A DNA stretch of 64,000 nt from assembly GCA_029931535.1 (NCBI GenBank), contig JAQPZY010001521.1, positions 3,243,501 to 3,307,500 of the forward strand, read 5' to 3'. The translations under genes were made by a program, and so were the position numbers. Source of the stretch: Margaritifera margaritifera (lineage: Eukaryota > Mollusca > Bivalvia > Unionida > Margaritiferidae). Below are positions 1 through 51,889 of the stretch, in pieces. Numbering within the stretch: the first letter of the stretch is position 1; each line of letters opens with the position of its first letter. Below the pieces are notes generated by a model that did no database searches, was not told where the DNA came from, and saw only the letters and a list, made by a program, of their open reading frames with translations.

Positions 1-62
1 TAGAAGACATGTTTATATGTTTATATAGATGAACTGATTAGATTTGTGTGCATTTTAAGCAA

Positions 63-560
63 TTATTGCATTTTTATATCCCTGAGGCTGTGTATAGAAT
101 AATCCTCGTATATCTCTGCTTTTCTGTCCTTCTGACTGGCATTCATTAGCACTACTAGTCCAGCAGTTTTAAATATTATGGTCATGCGCTGAAGATGCAC
201 ATATTGACAAATAACTATGCTCCTGCAATTTTGTTTGAGTTGCTGCACTTTTTGTCTTGTAGCAGTGTTGTTTACTATCTCGTAGTCCCCCATTTTTTGT
301 ATGGATTGTCATGAAGCTTGGTAAATGTTATGGTCATGACCCAAAGATGTCCATATCAACAAGTCAATTTGGTCCTGCACATTTTTGCCTGATTTGTTTT
401 GTAGCTTAATACAGTGTATAACACAGTCTTGTTAGCACAACTGATCCTGCAGTCCTGTGCATATTGACAAATCACTTTGGTCCCACAATTTGTTTTGTTG
501 CCCTTTTTATTTTGTAATTTAATGTAGTTTTATGATTCAATCATTTTAGTGCAACTAGTT
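63..560. repeat. Degenerate tandem repeat in SMC3 intron
   Basis: Three imperfect copies of a block containing 'tggtcatg', 'acatattgaca' and 'cctgcaattt' occur near 177, 330 and 454. The block resembles a decayed member of the transposon-like tandem families seen elsewhere in the window. No coding potential is seen. Confidence 0.4.
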
Positions 561-582
561 CCATAGGTTTGCTTGCATTTTT

Positions 583-1020
583 TAGCTTACCTGGCCCATA
601 CCGAATTGAGCTTAAGGTATGGCCTTTTGCCTGACGTGCGTTGTCCATTGTCCGCTGTTTGTCCATCTGTCAACACTTGCTCATGAACGCTCCAATTCAT
701 TTCTGATCAGGTTTGGTACATAAGCTTATATCATCAAAGCCTCAGGTGAGTTTAATTATGAGTGACATCAATGCATATTAATAAGGTGATCATGCATCTG
801 ATTAGCTGAGTTTGTGAACGCTTTAGAGGCCATATTTCTGAGCAGATTTTGATCATATTTTTGATGCAAGCTTATTTCTTCTTCAAATATATTACTTCCA
901 TTTCCTTGTAAATCCAGCCCATCCGACGACAAAGTTGTCTGCTTGCAAAGGTGGAAGTCATACAAGATTGATCTCCCCATGGATAGAGTGATTGGCACAA
1001 AATCCGGTCCATGCATCATT
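583..1020 (+). repeat. Palindromic-head/146-bp-unit element, family B, short copy
   Basis: The copy begins with an imperfect palindrome (ttagcttacctggcccata..gagctta) and a 'gtccattgtccgctgtttgt' leader. One or two units follow, containing 'gctgagtttgtgaacgct', 'atttctgagcagattttgat' and 'gtgacatcaatgcatatt'. The same words recur in a regular 146-bp array at 39.83-40.54 kb. Confidence 0.65.
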
Positions 1021-1850
1021 TACCAGTTCCACTCATGCTAGGAAGCACACTCTTTTTTGAGACTTCACAAAACTGATATCAACTTACCTTTTCGCCATCT
1101 GAGTGATTCTGGGGATTTTTCTCCAATTGGAACTTATACTCCAGTTACATTTCGGTCAATTTCTCACTCAGTCTTCATCGTTGACAAATATTTTGCACTT
1201 CATTTGTCAAACTTTGATCAGCGTGTCACCATATGCAAGGTTCATATCAAGCAAGCACTCAGGGGAAAACAATTGTTATAACAAGTGGTGGACAAAATCA
1301 CTTGGGCAAGAAGGCAAACCACTTGGAAAGCATATGAAAGGAAGTGGAGAGATTTATTTCAGTGATGCAAGTGGAAACACATAACTCCATTAGGAGCCTC
1401 TATACTACAGATAATTATGTCTATCATTTGGCTCCTTGAAGTCATATTTCATCTTCATGGAAGGGATGATGCAGATCAAAACAAAAAACCTCTCCGACCT
1501 TCTGGTGAACTTTGATTTGTCTCGACTGAAGGCTTTGGTCCTGTATCCAAAATACAATTTACCAGGTGTTCTGACATGGCTCAATACAGCACATTTTAAT
1601 CTACCATAATTCATGCAATTTTTTGTACCCACTAATTTTTAATACACCATCTATCCATAACAGTCATTATTAATTAATATCATATTCTTTTGTAAATAAA
1701 ACTTCATATTTTTCATCAAATTCTGTAAGTTTTTATACAAAAAAGTTCAATGAAAAGATTTATATTTGAAAATCGGACTATTTTACATAAGAGATTAAAA
1801 TCATATACAATTAAGGTATTTTTTTTTACTTTTTAGCTCTATGGATCATA
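1021..1850. other. SMC3 intron, nothing recognised
   Basis: This is AT-rich sequence with short open frames on both strands. None shows a protein family I recognise, splice signals that fit a gene, or a clear repeat. Confidence 0.5.
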
Positions 1851-2250
1851 AACCAGAAGTGCTAATGGGATGGTGTGTTGTCCATTGATCATTGTCCATC
1901 TTTTGTCCACCCATCTATTAGCACAAATTTGCTATTGATGCTACTTCTAAACTACTTCGAGGATTGCCATGAAACTTTACACACACATTCATCCCATGGT
2001 CTAGTTTGGCCTAAATGAAAATGGTTCCAATCTTATGTCCAATATGGCCAACATAGTAGCCATCTTGAAAATTTTGTTATAATTACTCCTACTGAATGAA
2101 TTTTCATATCAACATTGGGTTTTTACTAAAAGACTCCTTATGATGTCTAATTGGTAGTACAGTGGTCCCCCTCTTAAAAGACCACCTCTTATGTCGCAGT
2201 ATAGTGGCCATGTAAGAGGGGTGGCCTTTCTGGAGGGGGATCACACAAAT
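1840..2250 (+). repeat. Palindromic-head element, family A, short copy
   Basis: The head 'agctctatggatcataaacc' is followed by 'gtccattgatcattgtccat', 'ttagcacaaatttgctattg' and 'aaactacttcgaggattgcc'. A single unit follows with 'ctaaatgaaaatggttccaa' and 'ccaatatggccaacatagta'. These words define family A, which is expanded at 19.6-20.75 kb and 28.1-29.3 kb. Confidence 0.7.
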
Positions 2251-2329
2251 GTGAGTAATAACTACATATAAAGTATGAAAGGTGTAACTAATTTTTTTAA
2301 TATTTAAAATTTTCATTTAAATATCACAG

Positions 2330-42263
<39,934 letters not shown>

Positions 42264-43010
42264 AGCGGCAGGGTTCCTGTTGTAAAAGACGCCAATGGAT
42301 AAAACTAATTTGCAATGGTAGAGCATGGCTTTGTTGGCAAATAAGGCCCAGCTTGGATTGCAGAAGTTGTTCCGGTTACCTTAGCACTTCAGGATCCCAG
42401 ATGGTGGGAACTTCTCTAGGCTAAGGTAACTTCTGTTATGGAGAAAAGAAAATCCAACAGTTTCCCCTATGTTTTGATGCTTATTTCTATATAGAAATGA
42501 AGATTGATCACCCATTTTCCCACTAACATTGTGTTAGAAGACTTCAATCAGAAACCTTGATACTGTGAATTTTACATTTTCACCTTTCCAGTAATTCTTC
42601 AATTAATTGCTGCTGGCCATATTTTTATTAACAATCCTATTTTATAACATGTATGCTGTAATATTTATTGTACCCATATTTCACTGGTAAAATATCATTT
42701 ACCAAACTTACTGAAGACATTGTAGTAGCATTTTTGTGGCAGCTAAGAAGTTTGTCATGTTTTAGCATCATGTTTTGGGCCAGTTTTCACAAAGAAGTTA
42801 TCGTAGTGTCAGATTTTATATGCTTATTGAAGACATTTTACTGTTTCATTGTTCATTGTAACTTGCTAGAATGTGGTTTGTATCATTGTTCATTGTATCT
42901 TGCTAGAATGTGGTTTCATAATTCATCGTATCCTATTTTTCCAGATGTTTGAAACATTTTAATTGCTTTTTTCATTAACATCAATAAAAAAACACAATCC
43001 AGGATAGTTG
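42264..43010 (+). other. SMC3: SMC3 3' untranslated region with polyadenylation signal
   Basis: The segment runs from the stop codon to about 20 bases past an AATAAA hexamer at 42983-42988. No other AATAAA occurs in this stretch. The 3' UTR is about 740 bp and contains a 37-bp direct duplication around 42847-42917. The exact cleavage site is inferred. Confidence 0.6.
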
Positions 43011-43077
43011 TGAATTTTTGTTTCTTTATCACTCCCCTGCCCGTGTCAAAAGAACCAAAATGTACAACTTTGTCAAT

Positions 43078-43177
43078 ATACCGTTTATACTCACTTATAA
43101 GTCGGGTCCAGATGCAAAAAGCATAGACTGTGATCTGCTATTGCATAATGTACCAGCAGATCAGGGTCTGTTTTGAA
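43078..43177 (+). mobile_element. Partial copy of the fold-back MITE
   Basis: 'taccgtttatactcacttat' then 'atagactgtgatctgc', a loop with 'ttgcataatgtacca' and 'gcagatcagggtct' repeat one hairpin and one end of the element at 25137-25352. The second half is missing. Confidence 0.75.
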
Positions 43178-44325
43178 CATTAATTTGATTTCATCAGTGG
43201 GAATCTTTAAGTCATTCCGGCCTTTTGGACAGCCATGTGGTTCTTGGCATGACGTGACAACAGCTATCGTAATTAAAACAAGAATGAACTGTTTATTCAG
43301 AGGTGTTAATCGACAAGGAAATATAGTAGTTCCTTTGAACATGAGGAAGATTACAATTTTTGGGTAACAGCACAATGAATATTATGATTATTACGTAACC
43401 TCTTTCTCCAACAGGTACAAAGCAATACCACTCCAAATACACACAATCTTACATGCCGACATGTTTCATCCAGCCCTCTCTCTCTGACTCGCTCTTTCTC
43501 TCTATCAAACACACTCGCACACACACAAACACACACACACATTCACTAATAACAAAATAAATCTTTGAATTCTTTTTTAAATTGTACAGTCAAACCAGTT
43601 TACAGCTGCCACCCATGGGAAAAGGTCAGTGGCCTTTGTAGACAGGTGACCTCTGAAGGCAGGTTCAGCTCTCAAACTTGGTTCATGACAAATACATGTA
43701 CTATGCACCAAATAGCATTAGCATTATTATTAGTAGTAGTATGCTATCAAGATACATATATTTAGTTTAGCTATTTAGCAAAACAGGGTTGCATCTAGGA
43801 CGCGCGATCACAAAAATCCCCCCAAAATTTAAGATTTCCCGCAAAATTTCAAATTCTATGCGGGCAAAATCGCTAAAAAAATAAGAATTGTTGCGCATTT
43901 TTTGGTGAAGAATGCGCTATTTTTATATATGTTTTCTTTTAATGTAAAAATCCCAGTGCTCACTTTCAGCAGATATGTTGTCCTTGTGTAGTTGTGAAAT
44001 ACGTCACGTATTTCCTGTGTGCCACATGCTCAGTTCTGATTGGTTACTAAGAAAGGTCAGGAGAGCACCTGTTTGATGCAATAGGAACATCCTTGGCCTT
44101 TTCTGTCAAATCAAGAAAGACCTATTTCACGACCTGACGGAAATGGCAGATCGATGTTTGATGCTAAGGTTAGCTTGGCGGGACAATGCATTAAATGGCA
44201 AAACCAGTTAAAACTCAGACACTTTTTTATTATTTTATCAGTAATACTTTCAATAATAGACAGAGTGCAGATTTTTCTGTCAATAGGCACAGTGACAGTG
44301 AACAAACAAATCCTAGTATCAGACG

Positions 44326-44616
44326 ATGCTAAAGATGGCGGCGCTGAAACTGAGGTGTCCTTCCAACGTCAAGAAAAAACAATCTTTCAATTCAGACTTG
44401 AAAAAAAATCGACCAAGACTGGAAATGAATGAAATAAATGAGATGATTTGCAATTGGTGTGTAAAAACTGGCAAAGAAAATTCCTTCACACTTGGAATTG
44501 CTAATTTCAGGACATCAACCCCTGACAGACACATTGAATTCACCTCACAAACGGTCGACTTGGATTTGAAACGAAGTGAAAATCTTAAAACTACATGCAT
44601 GACATTTATCAAGTGA
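44326..44616 (+). pseudogene. hAT-type zinc-finger exon remnant
   Basis: A 96-codon open frame contains MICNWCVKTGKENSFTLGIA then NFRTSTPDRHIEF. The pattern C....K.NSF..G..NFRTST..RH resembles the N-terminal C17orf113-type zinc finger of some hAT transposases. One expected cysteine and the final histidine are not clearly kept. It sits between terminal inverted repeats, which supports a transposon origin. Confidence 0.55.
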
Positions 44617-44757
44617 CACACAGTAAATACGTGACACTGTTTTCTAAGATATAAAAATGGACAGAGGAGTGACATGATTTGCAGCGCATGGTTTGATTCT
44701 TTAATGGTCAGTGTGTAGAGAAAATACTGTTCTTAGAAAACACAAGATTTTGGTTTC

Positions 44758-44930
44758 AGTTTTAAGTGTTATACTGCAATATATAGAACACATGATATGT
44801 ATTTAGTGTTGTACAATAATATACAGAACTCATGATATGCATTTAGTGTTGTACTGTAATATACAGAACACATATGTATTTAATGTTATACTGTAATATT
44901 CAGAACACATTGTATGCATTTAATACACTT
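44758..44930 (+). repeat. ~50-bp tandem repeat, about four copies
   Basis: The unit is 'gttgtactgtaatatacaga' plus 'acacatgatatgcatttagt', with small length changes between copies. Confidence 0.7.
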
Positions 44931-45407
44931 ATACTTGCTATTGCTCTGTTTCAATATTATTTTTTTTTACATCATCATGGTAGGCCCACCTTGTCATTAC
45001 ATTGGCCCCCCTTTTTTCATATTCATTGGGGGCAAGTGCCCACATTTACCAAATTTTAGATGCAACCCTGCAAAATGAAAAATAACAAAATAATAAAATA
45101 AAAAGTTCCACTTTAAACCATCATGTACATCATCACTTATCACTAGAAACAGTGTCTAAATAAAATTACTAATTGATAGCTTACCTGTGATTGTCAAACA
45201 CAGGACTGACTTTTTGTTAGGCCTACAATTTGGCATGAAAACAGGTGTTCACATGTCAAACAATTGATGGATTAAGCAGTTGCTCGAACGCACCGAGATC
45301 AAAATACAGTTGGCTTTTTTGGGAGACCTTTGATGATTAGAGAATGAAAAGAAGCTTCCTGCGGCTATTGTTAGTTGCATACTTGTATCTCTATTCATTT
45401 GGTGGGA

Positions 45408-45611
45408 TTATAGTAATCTCTTACACCACAAATTAACGTTGTTCTCAAAATCGGACATAATATTTCGCTTACACTTAATAATCCCATGGATCTGAGTTCG
45501 CCCGACTCCCATTTCTGCTGCAACTACACAACTGTTTTGTCCACTATTCAGCAAACAAATTGCTTCAATTCTTTCATGTAAGGACAAAAATTGCCTTGCT
45601 TTCTTAATCAC
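45408..45611 (-). pseudogene. pogo/Tigger-type helix-turn-helix relic
   Basis: The minus-strand frame reads KKARQFLSLHERIEAICLLN then SGQNSCVVAAEMGVGRTQIH and GIIKCKRNI. This matches the N-terminal CENP-B/Psq-like DNA-binding HTH of pogo/Tigger transposases (E...I..L..G.S...VA...GV..T.I..I.K....I). The frame stops shortly after, and no DDE domain was found nearby. Confidence 0.65.
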
Positions 45612-45619
45612 ATGTTAGA

Positions 45620-48600
45620 CTGGGTGAATGGAAGAAGTATCTATCTGCAATACACAGAGGTTTCTCAGTTGTTATTAATCATTCATGATTTATTACTTAT
45701 TACTCGGTAACATTTGTTTTCAAAAGGAGTACTGGTGGGTATGACCAAAACGAGACAACAGTTATACCAGTTTATGTTTTACATTAGAATGGTTAGGTCA
45801 CCAAGTATCATAGGTCACTTAAATCTTGTTCAGGTCTGATCCCTTTATTTTTTGTACATGGTCAGTACTCAAAAATAATATTTTTTTACAATTATTTATA
45901 ATCTGACAAAAAAAAAATGTTAGTGTTAGAAAAAGTACATGAATTACAGGGAGTGGTAGTACGATTGTGATAGATTCAACCCTTTTCAGAGAGTTGATAG
46001 AAATATTTAATGAGTTTTATATAAAGGGATTAATTTCAATATCAAGGGATAACATATGTTTGTTCACATATTTGGATAGGATAAAAGTGTGGTCAAAGCT
46101 AATTTTGTGACAAACATAGATTCAAGAGAATAAAATAATGTTAATTTGTTGATTTAAAAAAAAAATAATCCTACAATATTTGGAAAAGATGAAGATTTAC
46201 AGATTCAAGGATGGTAACATCAGAATAAGCATCATCAATCCTGTAAGCAAGAAAGTTTAAACAGCACTGTGTGAAGATTGAATAAATTACATTTTTGATG
46301 TAGATAAATATTCAAATTTGTGTGCAGCTAAATTTACAGTCCAACTCGATCTTGAAAGTCCAGTTGCTTACACAAGTATTAACAAATGTGGGAAAAAATT
46401 AAACAAACAAAAATAAAATAAAACACTGAATTGAAAGAATGGATAACTAATCAATCTACCTACACATTACAAAAGCATGTGAGATCAAGATTTCAATACA
46501 GAAAGAGTCATGTTAGTCACGTGGATGACCAGTGACAGGCAGATGTTGACATTTCAGCATACGAAAAATACAACAATATATACAAATGCATTGATGTCTT
46601 CTCAAAATGCACTTGGGCTGAGAAAATCAAAGTATGGATTAATCTATTTGGTTATTTAGCAGCTGGTACATTTGGAAATCTTAAATTCAAAATTAGTGAA
46701 ACAGAATTTCAAAATATAAAGCAATATTATCAAACATTACCCAGGAAATATTCAAAATCAAACCAGTAATTTTAGGTCATCAGGTTGTTGTGGAAGACTT
46801 TATGGGAGAGGATATTAGAGTGCATATTTTCTATTGGAAAAAGTAGATGACAGATTCAAAGTTGTAAAGATTTTGTTCAACAGGTGGGAACCAGCAGGAA
46901 ACAATATTCCATTAAAATAAACGATGGAAGTACATTTTATGGGTAGCAGCATTACAGAGCATGAATACATTTAGTTTTTGAAAGGAAGCAATTTTCTACA
47001 ATGTAACAGATGTGGTAAAAACACGCATTAGAAAATGAAGGTGTTAAAACATGGACATCGTGCGAATTTGTACTTGCAACATAATCAGATGGAAAAAAGA
47101 AAGTACATACCAAAACATCACCGTTAAACAGCAAAATGATACATATGAAAAATGTCATAAAACAACTACAATTTTGGCAATGTCCTAGCACTGAAATAAA
47201 TTACATCACATAAGAAAACAAATCTAAAAGACTACAGGCTGGTCTGCCAGACTTTGAACCGGATAAAAGGGAAAGAAAATCACATAGATGTTGATGAGGA
47301 CGTTACAACTTCTTTACAATTTCATTTTAAGATGGCATTGCAGCGATTCACAAAAATACTCGATCACTCTGCATTTATCCTGGACAAGATTTTTACCAGA
47401 AACAATTCTAACATCCATAAAACCTTTAATCACCAAGAATTATCACAACATTTTTAAAACATCTGGATGAGGTAAACAATGTACACCTTTCTTGGTATGT
47501 ATATATAGAGATTTTGAATATTCTATTTTCACAGAACTTTCATTTGATAGTAACTGAAATAAAACTACTGAAATAAATAATACACCTCATCTTCAGAAAG
47601 TGTCCTCAAGGAAAAACAGTAGTTGTAAAATGTTACAAATGTAACATAGAAAAGTTGATAGAGGAAAAGGGGAATACAAAATACAGAGATACAAAGAATG
47701 TGTCAAACAAACTATATTAATTTGCAATTACAGTGAAGGAAATGAACAGATTAGAGAGAAAAATCGCATAATTACATATGAATGTGGAGAAACCAGAAAC
47801 AAGGGCTCAATATATTGGCATAATAAAAGCCAATTCCACACTACTTTCTTCGATTTTGAATAATAAAGTTGATATTTGTAAAAACTAACAAGTACAACAC
47901 CTTACGCTTGTTTTGCAATTCATTGAACTATTATCAGTCTGTTAACATAGCAAATGCATTTAATGAGATAAAAATATTACATTGGAAGTAACATTTTCAC
48001 ATACAAGCCATTAAATATTTTTTATAACTATACGTCAAAATTTGACAGGGATGACGATTTGAAAAGATACAGATCACAGTGTGACGCAAAATATTAACAG
48101 AATCAACCAAACTGGACATTGCAGATGGCAACATCTGCTTGTGGGATTTCCTGAATGCATAAACAAAAATAAACCAGAATTAGTCAAATCAGTATACAAA
48201 TTATGTTTATTTCCAGATGGGAAAACTGCCGTCTGAATCTAAAAATACCTTTACCCAATGACGATGCATCAAATCAAATAACAAAGCATATATATGAAAC
48301 AATTTAATTTGATCAGCAACAGTATTGAAATTTCATCGTAGCATAACTGTACACAAAGGTTTAGGGGAGCCTACACCTGCTCCTGAAAAGCTGTGTACAA
48401 TCATAAATATAACTTTGAGGTTGGTACTGTTTACTACTGGAGGACATTGGCAGCTGATGAAATGAATTATGCGGCAGACTAAGATGAATATACTGGCTGG
48501 ACTTACTTCTTTCTCCGATATATCATTGGTCTGATAGAGGAAGGTATTTCAGGGTTAAATCAAAACGATTAAATCATATACAATCTGTATTTTAGGTCCA

Positions 48601-49240
48601 CAGGTACAAAGAGGACATGTATTACACAGTCTGTTGCGACAGTATCAGACACTGTTATAAGCTAACGGAGCTATTGGTTTAGGATTACAAGATTACAACA
48701 CAGATGAAAATATTGTGCTAAAATTCCAACAATAATTCAGATGCAAACATTATTTTGGACTACGCTGTTGGTAATGATGGTATCTTTTTTTAACTAAGTT
48801 ATATAAAGATGAAAATTTGAAGTATTGTTGGATACAACAACAATTTACAGAAATCCAGTGACTCGTTAAGCTGGAGTTAAACTCGAGCATCCGGCCGAGG
48901 TAGTAAAGAATTATATTCTAAAGGCTGATAAGCAGTCAGCGACAGTACGACAAACAATTTTAGAGTACAAAAAAGGGGGTAAAATTTAGGTAGAGAAAAA
49001 AGATTATGATGATGATTGTGTTCCAACCGTGGCTTCACCCAATGAAACTACGTTTAGCTAATGTTGTCTCAAAACCAATATTGATTGCTGAGTGGAAGAG
49101 CCTTGGCACACAGTGCCAGTGCAGACAAAGTCTGATCACGAAATAAACAAACTGATACTAATGGTTGCAGGAGCTGCTATAGTTTACTTTTAAAATAGTT
49201 GATGAACCTCTAAATCAGCAAGATGCTATGTTGACACCTT
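45620..49240. other. AT-rich intergenic stretch, mostly unassigned decayed sequence
   Basis: Apart from the integrase relic, several short open pieces (for example 47254-47457, and about 48873-49000 reading KLEHPAEVVKNYILKADKQS) suggest decayed coding DNA. No further protein family could be identified. Other parts of a Polinton are possible but not shown. Confidence 0.3.
46473..46640 (+). pseudogene. Polinton/Maverick-type integrase relic
   Basis: One frame reads VRSRFQYRKSHVSHVDDQ, a stop, then QADVDISAYEKYNNIYKCID and VFSKCTWAEKIK. This fits the rve-type integrase of Polinton (Maverick) elements, where a W-Q-A-D-L block is followed by ...Y.N..Y.Y.L..IDVFSKYAW. The stop stands where the conserved Trp is expected. 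Only this short core is recognisable; the sequence on both sides has decayed. Confidence 0.6.
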
Positions 49241-49258
49241 TGATCAAAAAATGCAAAT

Positions 49259-49394
49259 TGTTTGTTTGTTTGTCTGATGCTTTACGGCACAGCAACACAA
49301 GTAGGTTATTTAGTGCAGAGGCAATTGGAGTAAAGTGCCTTGCCCACGATAGCTGAACCAGGCTGGTCCGATGGTAGGATTCGAACCCGGCTCC
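49259..49394 (-). mobile_element. 5'-truncated tRNA-derived SINE with 14-bp target duplication
   Basis: The duplication CAAAAAATGCAAAT lies at 49245-49258 and 49395-49408. Reading the minus strand, the element begins near box B ('gggagccgggttcgaatcct'), continues 'gggcaaggcactttactcca', and ends in a (CAAA)n tail. The tRNA 5' half with box A is missing. Confidence 0.88.
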
Positions 49395-49519
49395 CAAAAA
49401 ATGCAAATAACAAACCTACTAATGCCAAAACAAGTAAAATAGCATGTTCAGAAAGGAAAGAAACAAACATGTCCAGCTCTCCCAAGCAATTAACCTATCA
49501 GACTATCAATGATTCCAGG

Positions 49520-49678
49520 CAGGGCCGTCACAAGTTTCCGCTGGACGAAACAGCGCCCCGGGCGAGCGTCACCTTTTTGCGCCCCCCCCCCCCCCGTTTG
49601 AAAAAACAAACCACAAACTCAACGAAACGGTGCGCCCCGGGCAGTCACCCGTATCGCCCGCCCCTTACGACGGCCCTG
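49520..49678. mobile_element. hAT-type MITE, 159 bp, perfect 8-bp target duplication
   Basis: The element starts CAGGGCCGTC and ends GACGGCCCTG, flanked by ATTCCAGG at 49512-49519 and 49679-49686. It is unusually GC-rich for this window and includes a poly-C run. It lies 111 bp to the right of the duplication of the neighbouring SINE. Confidence 0.92.
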
Positions 49679-49877
49679 ATTCCAGGCAATGCTGATGATG
49701 CTTTTTGTTTGTAAACCAAGCAAATAATTGGCTAATCTTTTTAATCCCTTTTTAATTTTGTGAATTAATGATTAGCTTGTAGTAGGAGGTTGAGGTGGAA
49801 CACCTCCTCCATGACCAGTTACAGCACCTAGCTTTACCAAATTTACAGAACAGCTGTTGATATTGTCATTTGATGTA

Positions 49878-50190
49878 AGGTGTCGTGTACTTTTAAACGG
49901 CAAGCATAAAGAAGATTGTTGTTTTCAATCACTTCTTCCATTATGTTTCTCCATGGCAATATTTGGGAATGCGACAGCAAGCAATGCTACACTTTGCGAA
50001 ATGCAAACTCTCAAGTTTTAAATTCCGCTTAAGGTGTCGTATACTTTAAACAGCAAACATACAGTGCGTTGTTGTTCTTACTCGCTGCTTCTGTTAGGTT
50101 TCCCCACGGCTATATTGGGAACACAACAACAAGCATGCACTGAGTAACTTTTCTATATTCATAGTGCTTATTGTACCGAGAGAGGTACTT
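49878..50190 (+). repeat. ~155-bp direct duplication
   Basis: 'aaggtgtcgtgtacttttaa' and following words (ttgttgtt, cttctt/gcttctgttaggtttc, atatttgggaa) recur about 155 bp downstream with divergence. Confidence 0.65.
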
Positions 50191-50224
50191 TGTCAAAACA
50201 AACATACAAGTTCTAAATTGTGAT

Positions 50225-50480
50225 AGTCGTTACCCATATAATTACAATCCTAAACCCACCTTTACCATCCAACACCCACCCTTACAAACAAAACGTATGA
50301 GAGAAAGGAGAGTTATGTGATGGTTTATAACACACATAATTACAATCCAACACTGTCCCTTACCATCGAACACCAACCTTACAAACAAAATGGATAAGGG
50401 AAAAGGGAGTTATGTTGTGGTCACTAACACACATCCTTACCATCCCACTCTTACACAGTAACAAACAAATATAGGGGTTG
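50225..50480 (+). repeat. ~110-bp tandem repeat, two and a half copies
   Basis: 'ataattacaatcc', 'accatccaacacc', 'cttacaaacaaaa' and 'gggagttatgttgtgg' recur at roughly 110-bp spacing. Confidence 0.65.
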
Positions 50481-50489
50481 GGAGAGGGA

Positions 50490-51590
50490 CAAGGAGGGGT
50501 ATTTTATTTTTGTTTTGAATACAAGCATAGACATAGTCACACACACACATACAAACACACACACACACACTAAACATAAAAGTTGTCAATATTGATTAGT
50601 ATTATTTTCTTAAACATTTTGCTCATCCATGAATCCATTAGTACCACATGGGTAAGTCGAAAGTGCATTAAACCCCCCTTATCCAGTGCTGTACATATAT
50701 TTTATTATGTATTGTTAAAGAATGACAGTCTAATAAAAATTATGTTCCTGATAATTTCGAAAAATTGAGGTAACTATAGAATTATCTTCATTTATCACGT
50801 GAAGAATTTTTGAAGGCAAAATTTTCACAAGAGCTTTACTTTGCAAAAATATAAAAAATTATTTATTTAGTTACTTGCTTGTATGCTGGTGACTAAATAG
50901 TTTGTTATGTGCATAAATCCGGAACCTGTTTACAGTATACTATTGGAACCTTACAGATGATTCTACATTTGATAATTAGAAACATGGACGGATAGATAAA
51001 AAGCTGATGCTTTACTGAGGAGAAATTTCATTCAAAGTACAAATTAGTGATGGTGGCATATGCAAACTACTCTTTTCAATATTTTAATAATAAATTGTGT
51101 TAACCATTCAACTAACAAACAAGAAGAAAAGCAAAGCAAACAAACAATCAAAGCCCCAGTGATGACGACAATAACGAGCACATACTATTCACTAGCAAAA
51201 TAAATCTTATCGTGTTTTGGTGTATTCAAGCTATCAGGGAATGAATCATTACTAGACTTAGGTCAACTTTCAAGAGTGGCTAGATCCTAAACAACTACGT
51301 CTGGAGAAAAAATGAAATATATGATACATTACATCACACTTGTAAATTTTCATATTTCTATTCGATTCTGTTATGCTATTGCACGGGTTTAGGCATATAC
51401 CACAACAAGTTACACTTTGTAAAAAAAAGGTCACAAGTTCTAAATTCGGAGTGAGTTTTCGCTTACTTTTATATTAAATGGGGTGGGGTGGGGTGTGTGT
51501 GTATACAGTTACATATTTTGCTGTTCTAATAACACAAAGCCAAAGTGCATTGTTGATGTATCTAACTGGATGAAACCGGGTGAAATTAGA
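50490..51590. other. Intergenic, nothing recognised
   Basis: AT-rich sequence with a short CA tract near 50540-50570. No coding or RNA feature was recognised. Confidence 0.4.
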
Positions 51591-51596
51591 TCTAGC

Positions 51597-51598
<2 letters not shown>

Positions 51599-51665
<67 letters not shown>
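51599..51665. repeat. (AT)n microsatellite
   Basis: Pure AT dinucleotide run of 67 bp. Confidence 0.98.
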
Positions 51666-51666
<1 letters not shown>

Positions 51667-51889
51667 CACAAGCAAGTGAATAAGATATTTATTTATAATG
51701 CAAATTAATGATAATTGAATCTCTGACACCCTAGATCACATCAGTACTTCCATCTCTCATAATATAAAATATAACAATAAACAATAACAACTGAAAACTC
51801 TACCCTATTCATGCGCACTATGTTCATCAACGTATATAACAAAATTGTATCGTTCTATGGGCAGCCGTCACCGCCAAAATTACACTAAT

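Larger units (their letters stand above)
43784..45070 (+). mobile_element. hAT-like element, 1287 bp, with zinc-finger exon remnant
   Basis: The ends are CAGGGTTGCATCTA at 43784 and its inverse TAGATGCAACCCTG ending at 45070. Both sides are flanked by the 5-mer CAAAA (43779-43783 and 45071-45075). Inside, a plus-strand open frame encodes part of a hAT-type zinc finger. No catalytic domain is present. The right part also holds a ~50-bp tandem repeat (44758-44930). Confidence 0.7.
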
